NCBI GenBank assembly: GCA_964497185.1
Contig: CAZCBX010000015.1
Location: 1 to 47,801, forward strand
Direction of reading: 5' to 3'
DNA: 47,801 nucleotides
Source of the DNA: CAZCBX01 sp964497185
Lineage (GTDB): Bacteria; Bdellovibrionota_G; JALEGL01; JAGRMV01
Below are positions 40,788-47,801 of the stretch, piece after piece; position 1 is the first letter of the stretch; each line of letters begins with the position of its first letter. The position numbers and the translations under genes are program-made. The notes under the pieces were generated by a model. That model did no database searches. It was not told the origin of the DNA and was given only the letters and a program-made list of their open reading frames with translations.

Positions 40788-41733
40788 GCAGTTACTCCTT
40801 GTCAAACCCCGTGGCTTTTGTGCGGGCGTGGTTCGAGCCATTGATATTGTCGATATCGCTCTTGAAAATTATGGCACACCTTTATACGTTCGCAAAGAAA
40901 TAGTCCATAACCAAGCCGTGGTGTCCAATTTCCAAAAAAAAGGCGTCATTTTTGTTGAATCGCTCGACGAAGTGCCCAACGACAGCGTGGTGATTTTCAG
41001 TGCCCATGGGGTATCCCCCCAGGTGCGTGAAAAAGCCAAAGCCCGAAATTTAAATGTCATTGATGCCACCTGTCCATTGGTGACCAAAGTTCACTCCGAA
41101 GTGCACAAATACAGAAAAAATGGCTTTTCCATTTTGCTCATCGGTCATGCCGATCATGATGAGGTCGAAGGCACCCTGGGCGAAGCGCCCGACATTACCC
41201 AACTGGTTGAAACCGTGGAAGACGCGCAAACCGTGACCGTGCCCGATGAAAATAAAGTGGTGGTGCTTACGCAAACCACCCTAAGCGTTGACGAGACCAA
41301 AGATCTGATCAACGTATTGCAGGAACGCTTTCCCAACATGACCCGCCCTTCCAAAGACGACATTTGTTATGCCACCCAAAACAGACAAGATGCCGTCAAG
41401 CACTTATCCAAAATGGACATGGATTTGATGTTGGTGGTGGGCTCCAAAAACAGCTCCAATTCCGCACGCCTGGTGGAAGTGGCCGCATCGCATGGCATTG
41501 AGGGATACCTGATTGACAACGCAAGTGAAATTCAGGAAGCATGGCTGGAAGGCAAAGAAAGAATTGGCCTAAGCGCGGGCGCATCTGCCCCCGAATATTT
41601 GGTGCAAGAAGTGGTCGAATACCTTCAAAACTTGGGTGCGCAAGCCGTCGAGGTTGAAACGGTGGAAGAAGACGTCCACTTTGCGCTGCCGATCGAACTT
41701 AAAGAGTTTAGCAAGCCTCTACCACGAGCCTAA
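40786..41733 (+). CDS. ispH: 4-hydroxy-3-methylbut-2-enyl diphosphate reductase
   Basis: A 315-residue iron-sulfur enzyme, the last step of the MEP isoprenoid pathway, giving IPP and DMAPP. The three cluster cysteines are visible in RGFCAGVVRAI, DATCPLVTKVH and DDICYATQNRQ. HADHDEVEGT and GSKNSSNSARL are the family substrate-binding motifs. The start MQLLLVKPRGFCAGV matches the family; an ATG two codons upstream (40780) is possible. No Shine-Dalgarno is seen, and the start codons overlap those of the HEAT gene on the other strand. Confidence 0.97.
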   Translation: MQLLLVKPRGFCAGVVRAIDIVDIALENYGTPLYVRKEIVHNQAVVSNFQKKGVIFVESLDEVPNDSVVIFSAHGVSPQVREKAKARNLNVIDATCPLVTKVHSEVHKYRKNGFSILLIGHADHDEVEGTLGEAPDITQLVETVEDAQTVTVPDENKVVVLTQTTLSVDETKDLINVLQERFPNMTRPSKDDICYATQNRQDAVKHLSKMDMDLMLVVGSKNSSNSARLVEVAASHGIEGYLIDNASEIQEAWLEGKERIGLSAGASAPEYLVQEVVEYLQNLGAQAVEVETVEEDVHFALPIELKEFSKPLPRA

Positions 41734-41745
41734 ACTCGTTTTGTG

Positions 41746-42900
41746 TTACATTGCATCCAGGGCCTGAGCCAAATCATCCATCAAATCTTGTGCATCTTCG
41801 ATGCCCACCGATAGGCGTACCAGTCCGTCTGTAATGCCAATTTTTTCTCGATGACTTGCAGCCACGCTGGCATGGGTCATGATGGCAGGATGCTCGATCA
41901 ACGACTCGACGCCACCCAAACTTTCGGCCAAGGCAAACAATCGGGTGTTGGATAAAAATCTTTTGGTTTGATCCAGGCTGGCATCCAAATAACAAACCAC
42001 CATGCCCCCACCGGTATTCATTTGGGTTTGGGCCAGGTCATACTGCGGATGGGATTCAAGTCCAGGATACACGACCTTGGCAACGCGGTCGTGATTTTCT
42101 AGAAACGAAGCCACTTCATGGGCATTATTTGCGTGCTGCTTCATGCGAACGGCCAATGTTTTGAGACCACGGTGGGTCAACCATGCGTCAAACGGACCTG
42201 GGTTGGTGCCCAAGCTATTGAGCATAAAGGCGAGCGCTTCGGCCAATTCGGAATCATTGGTGATGCATGCACCGCCCACGACATCGGAATGTCCACCAAT
42301 GTATTTGGTGGTGGAATGAACCACCACATCGGCACCCAGTGCCAAGGGTTTTTGAACAAAGGGCGTGGCAAATGTATTGTCCACCACCACTTTGGCCTGG
42401 TGCGCCTTGCCCAGCTGAGCAATGGCTTGAATATCAATGATTTTTAAAAGTGGATTGGTGGGACTTTCCACCCAAAGCATGGCCGTTTTTTCTTGCATGG
42501 CCTGCTTAACGGTTTCGATATTGGAAAAATCAACAAAATCAAAGCTCAGGCCTTTTTGGCTTAAGACTTTGGTAAACAGTCGGTACGTGCCACCATACAC
42601 ATCATCGCAGCAAAGCACATGATCGCCAGCTTTAAGCGTATGCATAAGCGTGGTGATGGCACCCATGCCAGATGAAAAAGCATGTGCATAGCGTGCGCCT
42701 TCGGCAGCTGCCAACGCTGTTTCAAGGTTGGCACGCGTTGGATTGTGGGTTCGAGAATATTCATATCCCTTGTGCTCCCCGGGCGAGGCCTGAACATACG
42801 TCGAAGTTTGATAAATGGGCGGGACCACTGCGCCCGTTTGAGCATCAGGTTCTTGGCCTGCATGAATAAGCTGCGTGGCTAGCTTAGGGGTCTGGCTCAT
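41746..42900 (-). CDS. Cystathionine gamma-lyase / gamma-synthase (PLP-dependent)
   Basis: A 384-residue Cys/Met-metabolism PLP enzyme. Motifs: YEYSRTHNPTR at the N terminus, AFSSGMGAITTLM (phosphate binding), VVVDNTFATPFVQKPLALGAD, and HSTTKYIGGHSDVVGG with the PLP-binding Lys. The family covers MetB, MetC and CTH, and sequence alone does not separate them. Its gene overlaps by 4 bp the cystathionine beta-synthase gene upstream, which argues for gamma-lyase: cystathionine to cysteine, 2-oxobutyrate and ammonia, in reverse transsulfuration. Confidence 0.93.
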   Translation of the reverse strand: MSQTPKLATQLIHAGQEPDAQTGAVVPPIYQTSTYVQASPGEHKGYEYSRTHNPTRANLETALAAAEGARYAHAFSSGMGAITTLMHTLKAGDHVLCCDDVYGGTYRLFTKVLSQKGLSFDFVDFSNIETVKQAMQEKTAMLWVESPTNPLLKIIDIQAIAQLGKAHQAKVVVDNTFATPFVQKPLALGADVVVHSTTKYIGGHSDVVGGACITNDSELAEALAFMLNSLGTNPGPFDAWLTHRGLKTLAVRMKQHANNAHEVASFLENHDRVAKVVYPGLESHPQYDLAQTQMNTGGGMVVCYLDASLDQTKRFLSNTRLFALAESLGGVESLIEHPAIMTHASVAASHREKIGITDGLVRLSVGIEDAQDLMDDLAQALDAM

Positions 42901-43898
42901 CGTTGAGCCTCAACACGAAAGCCATTGTCGACCATCCACTGATCGTCGTACACTTTGGATAAATACCGTGACCCACTGTCGGGCAAAATGGCCAAAAAGG
43001 TTTTTTTACCCGGCACCGTCTGCGCGTGCTTGAGCATGCCCTGCACAGCGGAACCGCATGACCCTCCCACAAAAAGGCCCTCTTCTTTGACCAGCCTACG
43101 GGCCATGTCAAAACTCTCTTGGTCATCGACTTGAACCACTTCATCAATGTAATCAAAGTCGATGGTGGTGGGCATAAAATCTTCGCCAAAGCCTTCCACT
43201 TTGTAGCTGGTGACCACTTTTGGGATGTTGCCCGTTTTAAAATATTCATAATAAATGGAGCCCACTGGATCCACGCCAATGGCTTGCATGGATGCATTGT
43301 GTTCTTTGATAAATTTGGCGCTGCCGCAAAGCGTACCGCCTGTACCAATGCCCGCCACCAGATAGTCCAACTGGTCGCCCATTTGTTCATAAATTTCCGG
43401 CCCGGTCATCAGGTAATGCGCCTTGGGATTGGATGCATTGTGATACTGATCCACATAAAAAGAGTTGGGCACTTCACCCGCAAGTTTTTTGGCCACGGAG
43501 TAATAACTGCGCGGATCATCTGGCTCCACCGCCGTGGGACACATCACCACTTTGGCGCCGAAAGCTTGCAGGGCTTTGATTTTTTCATCGGAAACTTTGT
43601 CCGGCATGCAGAACAAACATTGAAAACCTTGCACCGCGCCAATCATGGCCAGGCCCATGCCGGTATTGCCTGAGGTGGTTTCAATGATGGTGCCACCGGG
43701 TTTAAGTTTTCCCTCATCGACGGCATCTTTGACCAGCTGCAAAGCCAGGCGATCTTTGACCGAAGCGCCCGGGTTGGTGGCTTCTACTTTGACGTAAAAC
43801 TGATGGTCCATGTCGCGGCCAATCCGATTAAGCTTAACAATCGGGGTGTGGCCAATGGCGTCTAATATGGTTTCAAACACTCTTTTTTCTGCATTCAT
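42897..43898 (-). CDS. Cystathionine beta-synthase (PLP domain only)
   Basis: A 333-residue fold-type II PLP enzyme. VEATNPGASVKDRLAL contains the PLP Lys; ETTSGNTGMGLAM and GIGTGGTLCG bind the cofactor phosphate; GGSCGSAVQG lies near the end. It lacks the C-terminal CBS regulatory domains. The spacing and the EPDDPRSYYSVAKKL insertion look more like cystathionine beta-synthase than CysK, and pairing with a gamma-lyase gene supports it. It condenses homocysteine, supplied by AhcY, with serine. The start is ATG at 43898; the frame opens at 43934. Cysteine synthase activity cannot be excluded. Confidence 0.85.
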   Translation of the reverse strand: MNAEKRVFETILDAIGHTPIVKLNRIGRDMDHQFYVKVEATNPGASVKDRLALQLVKDAVDEGKLKPGGTIIETTSGNTGMGLAMIGAVQGFQCLFCMPDKVSDEKIKALQAFGAKVVMCPTAVEPDDPRSYYSVAKKLAGEVPNSFYVDQYHNASNPKAHYLMTGPEIYEQMGDQLDYLVAGIGTGGTLCGSAKFIKEHNASMQAIGVDPVGSIYYEYFKTGNIPKVVTSYKVEGFGEDFMPTTIDFDYIDEVVQVDDQESFDMARRLVKEEGLFVGGSCGSAVQGMLKHAQTVPGKKTFLAILPDSGSRYLSKVYDDQWMVDNGFRVEAQR

Positions 43899-43968
43899 GC
43901 AGCAAAAAGTATCCTTCCCCCACCAAAAAGGCAAATATCGCGGTTGGGTTTTTCATGGAAGTGTTTGT

Positions 43969-45561
43969 TTAGGTATTTAATTTTTTGGTTGTGGTGGGAA
44001 CCAGGGTGATGGCATCAAAATACTGAATGTTCCATGCGTTGGGTTTCCAACCCTGCACCGATGTGTGCAAGAGGACGGGCTGCATGGGGTAAATCAAGGG
44101 CAGTGCCAGCGCTTCACGCAGCAAATAACTTTCACTTTGTCGATAGCCTGCCATGGCTTCGCTGTAGGTTGCCGCGGCTTGCGCTTTTTGCACCAACTCA
44201 TCAAACACCTTGGTGGCCACACCTTGCGAAGTTGCACGTGACGACTCGAAGGCGTGCAATAAATCAAAACGTGCAATGGGCAGCGCCGCCAATTCATCAA
44301 TGGCCAACATAAAACGACCTTGCGCAATGTCTTCGACAAACGAAGTTTCGCTTTGAGGTTCCAATTCAATGGTTTGGAAACCAAGCTTTTTCCACTGAAT
44401 ACTCAGCGCCACTGCCATTTTCTGCGGCAGCGCACGATTGGGGTAAGTGATGCGAAGGGTGGGCAATGGCAGACAAACGTCTTTGGACGCTGCGGTGACA
44501 CAATAACCCATTTGTTTCAGGATATCGCGGGCGCCTTCAAGGTCGTAATAGAATGTATGGGGTGGGTTGTATTGAATGTCCAGCGGCGGCATCATGGCGT
44601 GTGCGGCTTTTTCCTCATGATAGGAAACGTTGGCCAACAACCAATCCCGCTCAACCGCCATTGCCAAAGCTTGGCGAATTTTAAACTGACTGGTGGGCAG
44701 TCGGTTGGCTTGAAACCGAACAAAGTAGGTTCGAAAATCCGGGGCGTAATGCAAATAATCTGATCCTTTGAGTTTGCCCATGGTTTTGTCGGTCAGTGGC
44801 ATGTCCATGGCGCCGTACTGATCAATTTTTCGTTTGAGAAAATCTTTTTCGGCTTGTTGGTTGCCACTGTACAAAAGCATTTGCACTTCATGAACGCTAA
44901 GCGTGTTAAACAAACGATGATGCCGGTTGGGGGTTAAGATGATCTTGTTGGGCGCCTTGCGTTCAAACACGTAGGGTCCGCTGCTCCATATAGTGGGCTG
45001 TGCATAAAGCTGTTCACCCCATTGGGCCAGTGGTTTTTCGGCAATGGGCGCAGTATAGGGCGAGGCAAACCATTGAATCATCAACGGCGCGGGCTGGGTC
45101 AGTTCAATGATCAGGGTTTGGGTTTTGCCTTGCAGTTTGCTGTGGATGCCGAGTTTATCGGGATGAAAAAAAACACCCTCCATCATTTCGCGACCCCCGC
45201 GAATGACGGACAAAAGCGGATGCAAAGGCGAATCCTTGCCTTTTTCTAAATGACGCTGCAAACCCCGAACATAATCTTGGGCGTACACAGGTGTGCCGTC
45301 GTGATAAAACAAATCGTTGCGCAGTTCAAAAGTAATCTGCAGTCCGTCTGCGCTAACCTTCATGCTTTTGGCCGCAAAAGGTTCAAGCTCCCCATTTTTG
45401 ATGTTTCGACGCAGCAGTGTGTCGGTAATATTGTCCGCCACCATCTGCTCAGCTGCTGTATACGGCAGGCGCGGATCTAAATTCTCCACCTCACCGATCA
45501 GCCCCACCCTGTATACCTGCTTTTGAGCATGCACAGGCAGCGCCATCAAAGCGCAGCCCAA
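43969..45561 (-). CDS. Periplasmic peptide-binding protein (OppA/DppA family)
   Basis: A 530-residue family 5 solute-binding protein. Family features: VENLDPRLPYTAAEQMVADNITDTLLRR near the N terminus, FELRNDLFYHDGTPVYAQDYVRGLQRHL (the SBP_bac_5 signature), and FQANRLPTSQFKIRQALAMAVERDWLL in the middle. It should bind oligopeptides or similar ligands in the periplasm, but no permease genes are adjacent. TTG at 45561 leaves a truncated signal peptide with no basic residues. A full one (ITASIQRITKVCLQLLG...) would need a non-standard start, for example ATC at 45606, which lies 7 nt behind GGAGGG. The stop of the preceding gene overlaps this region. Confidence 0.88.
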   Translation of the reverse strand: MGCALMALPVHAQKQVYRVGLIGEVENLDPRLPYTAAEQMVADNITDTLLRRNIKNGELEPFAAKSMKVSADGLQITFELRNDLFYHDGTPVYAQDYVRGLQRHLEKGKDSPLHPLLSVIRGGREMMEGVFFHPDKLGIHSKLQGKTQTLIIELTQPAPLMIQWFASPYTAPIAEKPLAQWGEQLYAQPTIWSSGPYVFERKAPNKIILTPNRHHRLFNTLSVHEVQMLLYSGNQQAEKDFLKRKIDQYGAMDMPLTDKTMGKLKGSDYLHYAPDFRTYFVRFQANRLPTSQFKIRQALAMAVERDWLLANVSYHEEKAAHAMMPPLDIQYNPPHTFYYDLEGARDILKQMGYCVTAASKDVCLPLPTLRITYPNRALPQKMAVALSIQWKKLGFQTIELEPQSETSFVEDIAQGRFMLAIDELAALPIARFDLLHAFESSRATSQGVATKVFDELVQKAQAAATYSEAMAGYRQSESYLLREALALPLIYPMQPVLLHTSVQGWKPNAWNIQYFDAITLVPTTTKKLNT

Positions 45562-45581
45562 TAGTTGAAGGCAAACTTTGG

Positions 45582-45962
45582 TTATGCGTTGGATTGAAGC
45601 AGTGATTGCAATACCCTCCGAGTTTCAGCCACAGCTTGGCTGTCATTTTGTACAATGGCCACCAAATAGGCATAATGCTGTTGGGAAATTTTTTCAAGGG
45701 CCGGGCTGGGTAAGGATGCGGGAAACTCCAGGGCGTGCCAAAAAAAATCGGTTTCTAGACTGGTGTGCCCATTGGGAAAATCAAAATTAACACGAAACAA
45801 AAACTCAATGGCTTCGAAGGGACAAGGTTGAACCACCAGCATTACATTGCGCTGTTGACCCAATTTTGTAACATCGTATTCAATGTTGGAAAGCACGTCT
45901 TCTTCCACAAACAGCACGATCGAAAATTTTTTACTCGAATCTCCGAATTGTTGGTTGTTCAT
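45582..45962 (-). CDS. Hypothetical cytoplasmic protein between M16 peptidase and binding protein genes
   Basis: A 126-residue protein I do not recognise. No signal peptide or membrane segment. It alternates short beta strands (KFSIVLFVEEDVLSNIEYDV, NVMLVVQPCPFEAIEFLFRV) with a helical end (ALEKISQQHYAYLVAIVQNDSQAVAETRRVLQSLLQ). GAAGGG precedes the ATG at 45962; the frame opens earlier. It starts 11 bp after the M16 gene stop, and its end overlaps the start region of the binding-protein gene, so the three genes are probably one operon. Confidence 0.7.
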   Translation of the reverse strand: MNNQQFGDSSKKFSIVLFVEEDVLSNIEYDVTKLGQQRNVMLVVQPCPFEAIEFLFRVNFDFPNGHTSLETDFFWHALEFPASLPSPALEKISQQHYAYLVAIVQNDSQAVAETRRVLQSLLQSNA

Positions 45963-45972
45963 GGTTTCCCTT

Positions 45973-47801
45973 CTAGCACGTGCCCATGGCGAATCGATCG
46001 GGCTGCATAATCTCACACGTTGCTTCAACAACATCTGCAGGCGTCAATGGATCAATCTGCGATTTTCGTAACCAAAGCTCTTCTACAGGAAGCTGACTAA
46101 AAAAGCGACTGGCTATATCATATGACAATTCATAAGGGTCTTGCAAGGCCTGATTGACCGCCTGAGTGTGCATTTGCTTGGCTTGTGCAAAAAGGTTTTC
46201 TTTGGGGGCACGCTGTTTTAAGGCCAAAAACAATGTCTGAAGGTAGTCGAACAAGTCTTCATCCACCTGGCTTTGGGTCATGAGCTGAATAAAAAACGAA
46301 CCCTTTTGCGCAAGGCTCACGTGATAAGCTTTCACATGAGACACCGTATCCAGCTTGGTGCGAAGCGTGTCATACAACACCCCGCCCAGCCCTGATAAAT
46401 AAAGCTGCACCACATGAAACAATTCGGACATGGGGTGGGCCAAGGCCACACTTTCAAAGCCCATGGCCAAACTATGAAACGGATGAGAAGACGGCTGCGA
46501 AATTGTTCGAAGATGTTTTTGCGTAAAAAGGCTGCGTACTTTGGCTGTGTTTTGTTTGGACGCAGTTGGCAACTCGACCACTTTTTGCCCCACCCAATCT
46601 TTTAGGCTTGGATGCAAATCAGGGCCTGTGTAGGTCCACAAACACGAAGGCGCGCGCAACAAAATTTGTTCGTAACGACTGACCATGTGTTCCAGCGTTT
46701 GCTCTACAATGGTTTGGGTGGTGCCATAACGAAACTGGCCATACCCATGCGCCCCAAACAAAGCCTGGTGAAAAAGCTCAATGCTGCGCATGGCAGGATC
46801 CTGCTGACGGGCTTGCTGCTGGGAAAGAACATGAATTTTCTGCTCTGCCACATGGGGCGGGCCCCACGTTGCTTCGAAAATTAAATCGTAAATCATGGGC
46901 ATCACTTGAACGGCAATGGAGGGGAAAAACCGAAAATGAAACCCAAAAAAGTCGGCCGTGTTTTCTTCAGTAATTTGCACACCCAGTCGCTCCAGCGCCA
47001 TGCGTTTTTCTTTTTGGCGTTGGCTGCCATCCAGCACACACCTTAAAAGCAGCTGGGTGGTGCCTGCTGTTTGGGTCGTTTCGTGCGCGCGTCCCCCCTC
47101 AAAACAAATCGATAACATCTGCTGTTTCTGGGCGGGCAATGTATGTTGCACCCATGTGTGGCTGGGATGAATTTGGGCCACCTGTGCATGAGAAGGTTGG
47201 CTGGAAATTTCTGCGGTCAAGGGTGCAAAATGAAAATGGTCGGCCAACAACTGTCCTGAAGCATCTGCAAACATGGGCTCCAATCTTTTTTTAAGGCTTT
47301 TGAGCCGCAGATGTTCATTGGCGCCCGTGCCGGTGGCTTTGGGTGCAACCTCCTGAATGCGCTGACGATCAAATGCAAAAATTTCATGAAACAAACGCGT
47401 CCAATGGTCGGTGCGCACATCGTGCAAATTTAAAATGGCTTGCCCCAGCTTCCACGCCGTTTGGGGTGGCTGGTTTCTTAATGCAGCTTGATGCAAGGAC
47501 CAGGCGTGGGTGGTTCGCCCCACCCATTGGTTTTTCAATGCCAACATCGCGTGGCCCACGTTTTCTTGGGTTAAAAGCTGTTGTTTTTGGGTTTCCAACC
47601 ACTGCCAGAAGGCTTCCACCGTGCGTGAATAATGTTGGGGCGTCACCATTTTTATGAATGAAAACCGAGCACGTCGATCATCCAGTGCATGGCTTTGGGT
47701 GTCCATTTGATCCAACGTAATGGATTCTTGCTCTTTGAGTTGTTGTGCCAAATAAGCCCATAGCAACCAAGCATAGGCGTGATCTTCCATGCTTTTAAAT
47801 G
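45973..47801 (-). CDS. M16-family peptidase-like protein, C-terminal part (cut by window edge)
   Basis: At least 609 codons, open to the right edge, so the true N terminus lies outside. The last roughly 400 residues show the M16 (pitrilysin/insulinase) pattern: TLPAQKQQMLSICFEGGRAHE strand, a helix at TTQLLLRCVLDGSQ, FHQALFGAHGYGQFRYGTTQTI after the middle, and HPFHSLAMGFESVALAHPM with GGVLYDTLRTKLDTVSHVKAYHV, which resembles the RxxY-region motif. No HxxEH zinc site is visible, so this is either the inactive half of a two-part enzyme or the partner chain. The ATG at 47790 is internal if the frame continues. Confidence 0.75.
   Translation of the reverse strand, partial: FKSMEDHAYAWLLWAYLAQQLKEQESITLDQMDTQSHALDDRRARFSFIKMVTPQHYSRTVEAFWQWLETQKQQLLTQENVGHAMLALKNQWVGRTTHAWSLHQAALRNQPPQTAWKLGQAILNLHDVRTDHWTRLFHEIFAFDRQRIQEVAPKATGTGANEHLRLKSLKKRLEPMFADASGQLLADHFHFAPLTAEISSQPSHAQVAQIHPSHTWVQHTLPAQKQQMLSICFEGGRAHETTQTAGTTQLLLRCVLDGSQRQKEKRMALERLGVQITEENTADFFGFHFRFFPSIAVQVMPMIYDLIFEATWGPPHVAEQKIHVLSQQQARQQDPAMRSIELFHQALFGAHGYGQFRYGTTQTIVEQTLEHMVSRYEQILLRAPSCLWTYTGPDLHPSLKDWVGQKVVELPTASKQNTAKVRSLFTQKHLRTISQPSSHPFHSLAMGFESVALAHPMSELFHVVQLYLSGLGGVLYDTLRTKLDTVSHVKAYHVSLAQKGSFFIQLMTQSQVDEDLFDYLQTLFLALKQRAPKENLFAQAKQMHTQAVNQALQDPYELSYDIASRFFSQLPVEELWLRKSQIDPLTPADVVEATCEIMQPDRFAMGTC

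Overview
The window reads as a compact chromosomal segment of a free-living Gram-negative bacterium. By eye the G+C is a little under half. Outer-membrane and periplasmic proteins (a phosphate-porin-type barrel, lipoproteins with lipoboxes), RpoN with an FHA-coupled sigma54 activator, PilZ and EAL c-di-GMP proteins, an rpsU-dnaG-rpoD block and a zinc-ribbon/RNase H/rnpB cluster together point to the old 'Deltaproteobacteria' in the wide sense (Myxococcota/Bdellovibrionota-like). That placement is an inference from gene content; I cannot name a genus.

Layout. 0-5 kb: lepA, a small ribbon-helix-helix protein, a lytic transglycosylase, pgsA and a POT peptide transporter. 5.4-6 kb: tRNA-Ala(GGC) followed by two copies of a hairpin unit, each carrying the tRNA 3' tail. 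6-10 kb: an EAL phosphodiesterase, then a trxB/membrane protein/glycerophosphodiesterase operon. 10-16 kb: PilZ protein, an Rsm22-type methyltransferase fused to NUDIX, polA and mscS. 16-21.5 kb: two outer-membrane barrel genes, an SDR reductase, ahcY, efp, folB and a secreted Cys-rich protein. 21.5-27.3 kb (minus strand): rpsU, dnaG, rpoD, tRNA(CAU), zinc-ribbon coiled coil, RNase HI and RNase P RNA. 27.7-37 kb (minus strand): fused 2-oxoacid dehydrogenase E1 with metK, then rapZ, hpf, rpoN, pyrG, rpsI, rplM and a putative lipoprotein. 37-48 kb: FHA-sigma54 activator, BamC-like lipoprotein, HEAT-repeat protein, ispH, cystathionine gamma-lyase/synthase and cystathionine beta-synthase, a peptide-binding protein, an unknown protein and an M16 peptidase that runs off the edge.

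How genes work together. MetK, the SAM-dependent methyltransferase, AhcY, cystathionine beta-synthase and cystathionine gamma-lyase make a nearly complete route methionine -> SAM -> SAH -> homocysteine -> cystathionine -> cysteine, spread over three loci. Replication, transcription and translation functions (polA, dnaG, rpoD, efp, lepA, rpsU, rpsI, rplM, hpf, rnpB) dominate the rest.

The most unusual content is non-coding. At four intergenic places (about 0.06-0.27, 9.6-9.9, 27.4-27.7 and 39.7-39.9 kb) there is a composite palindromic element: long hairpin, then a short core palindrome (ACAAACGCC...GGCGTTTGT), then a second long hairpin about 42 nt on. The hairpin loops are strongly conserved between copies, while the long stems differ in sequence and stay self-complementary. 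Loop orientation is opposite in the two hairpins. The first copy is cut by the window edge. A related but distinct hairpin unit sits twice behind tRNA-Ala, and a decayed trace may lie at 17.9 kb. I found no CRISPR array, transposase, prophage or restriction system. Genes are packed so tightly that three divergent pairs have start codons overlapping or within about 5-33 bp of each other, and several genes lack a Shine-Dalgarno sequence, some with a promoter placed as for leaderless mRNA.
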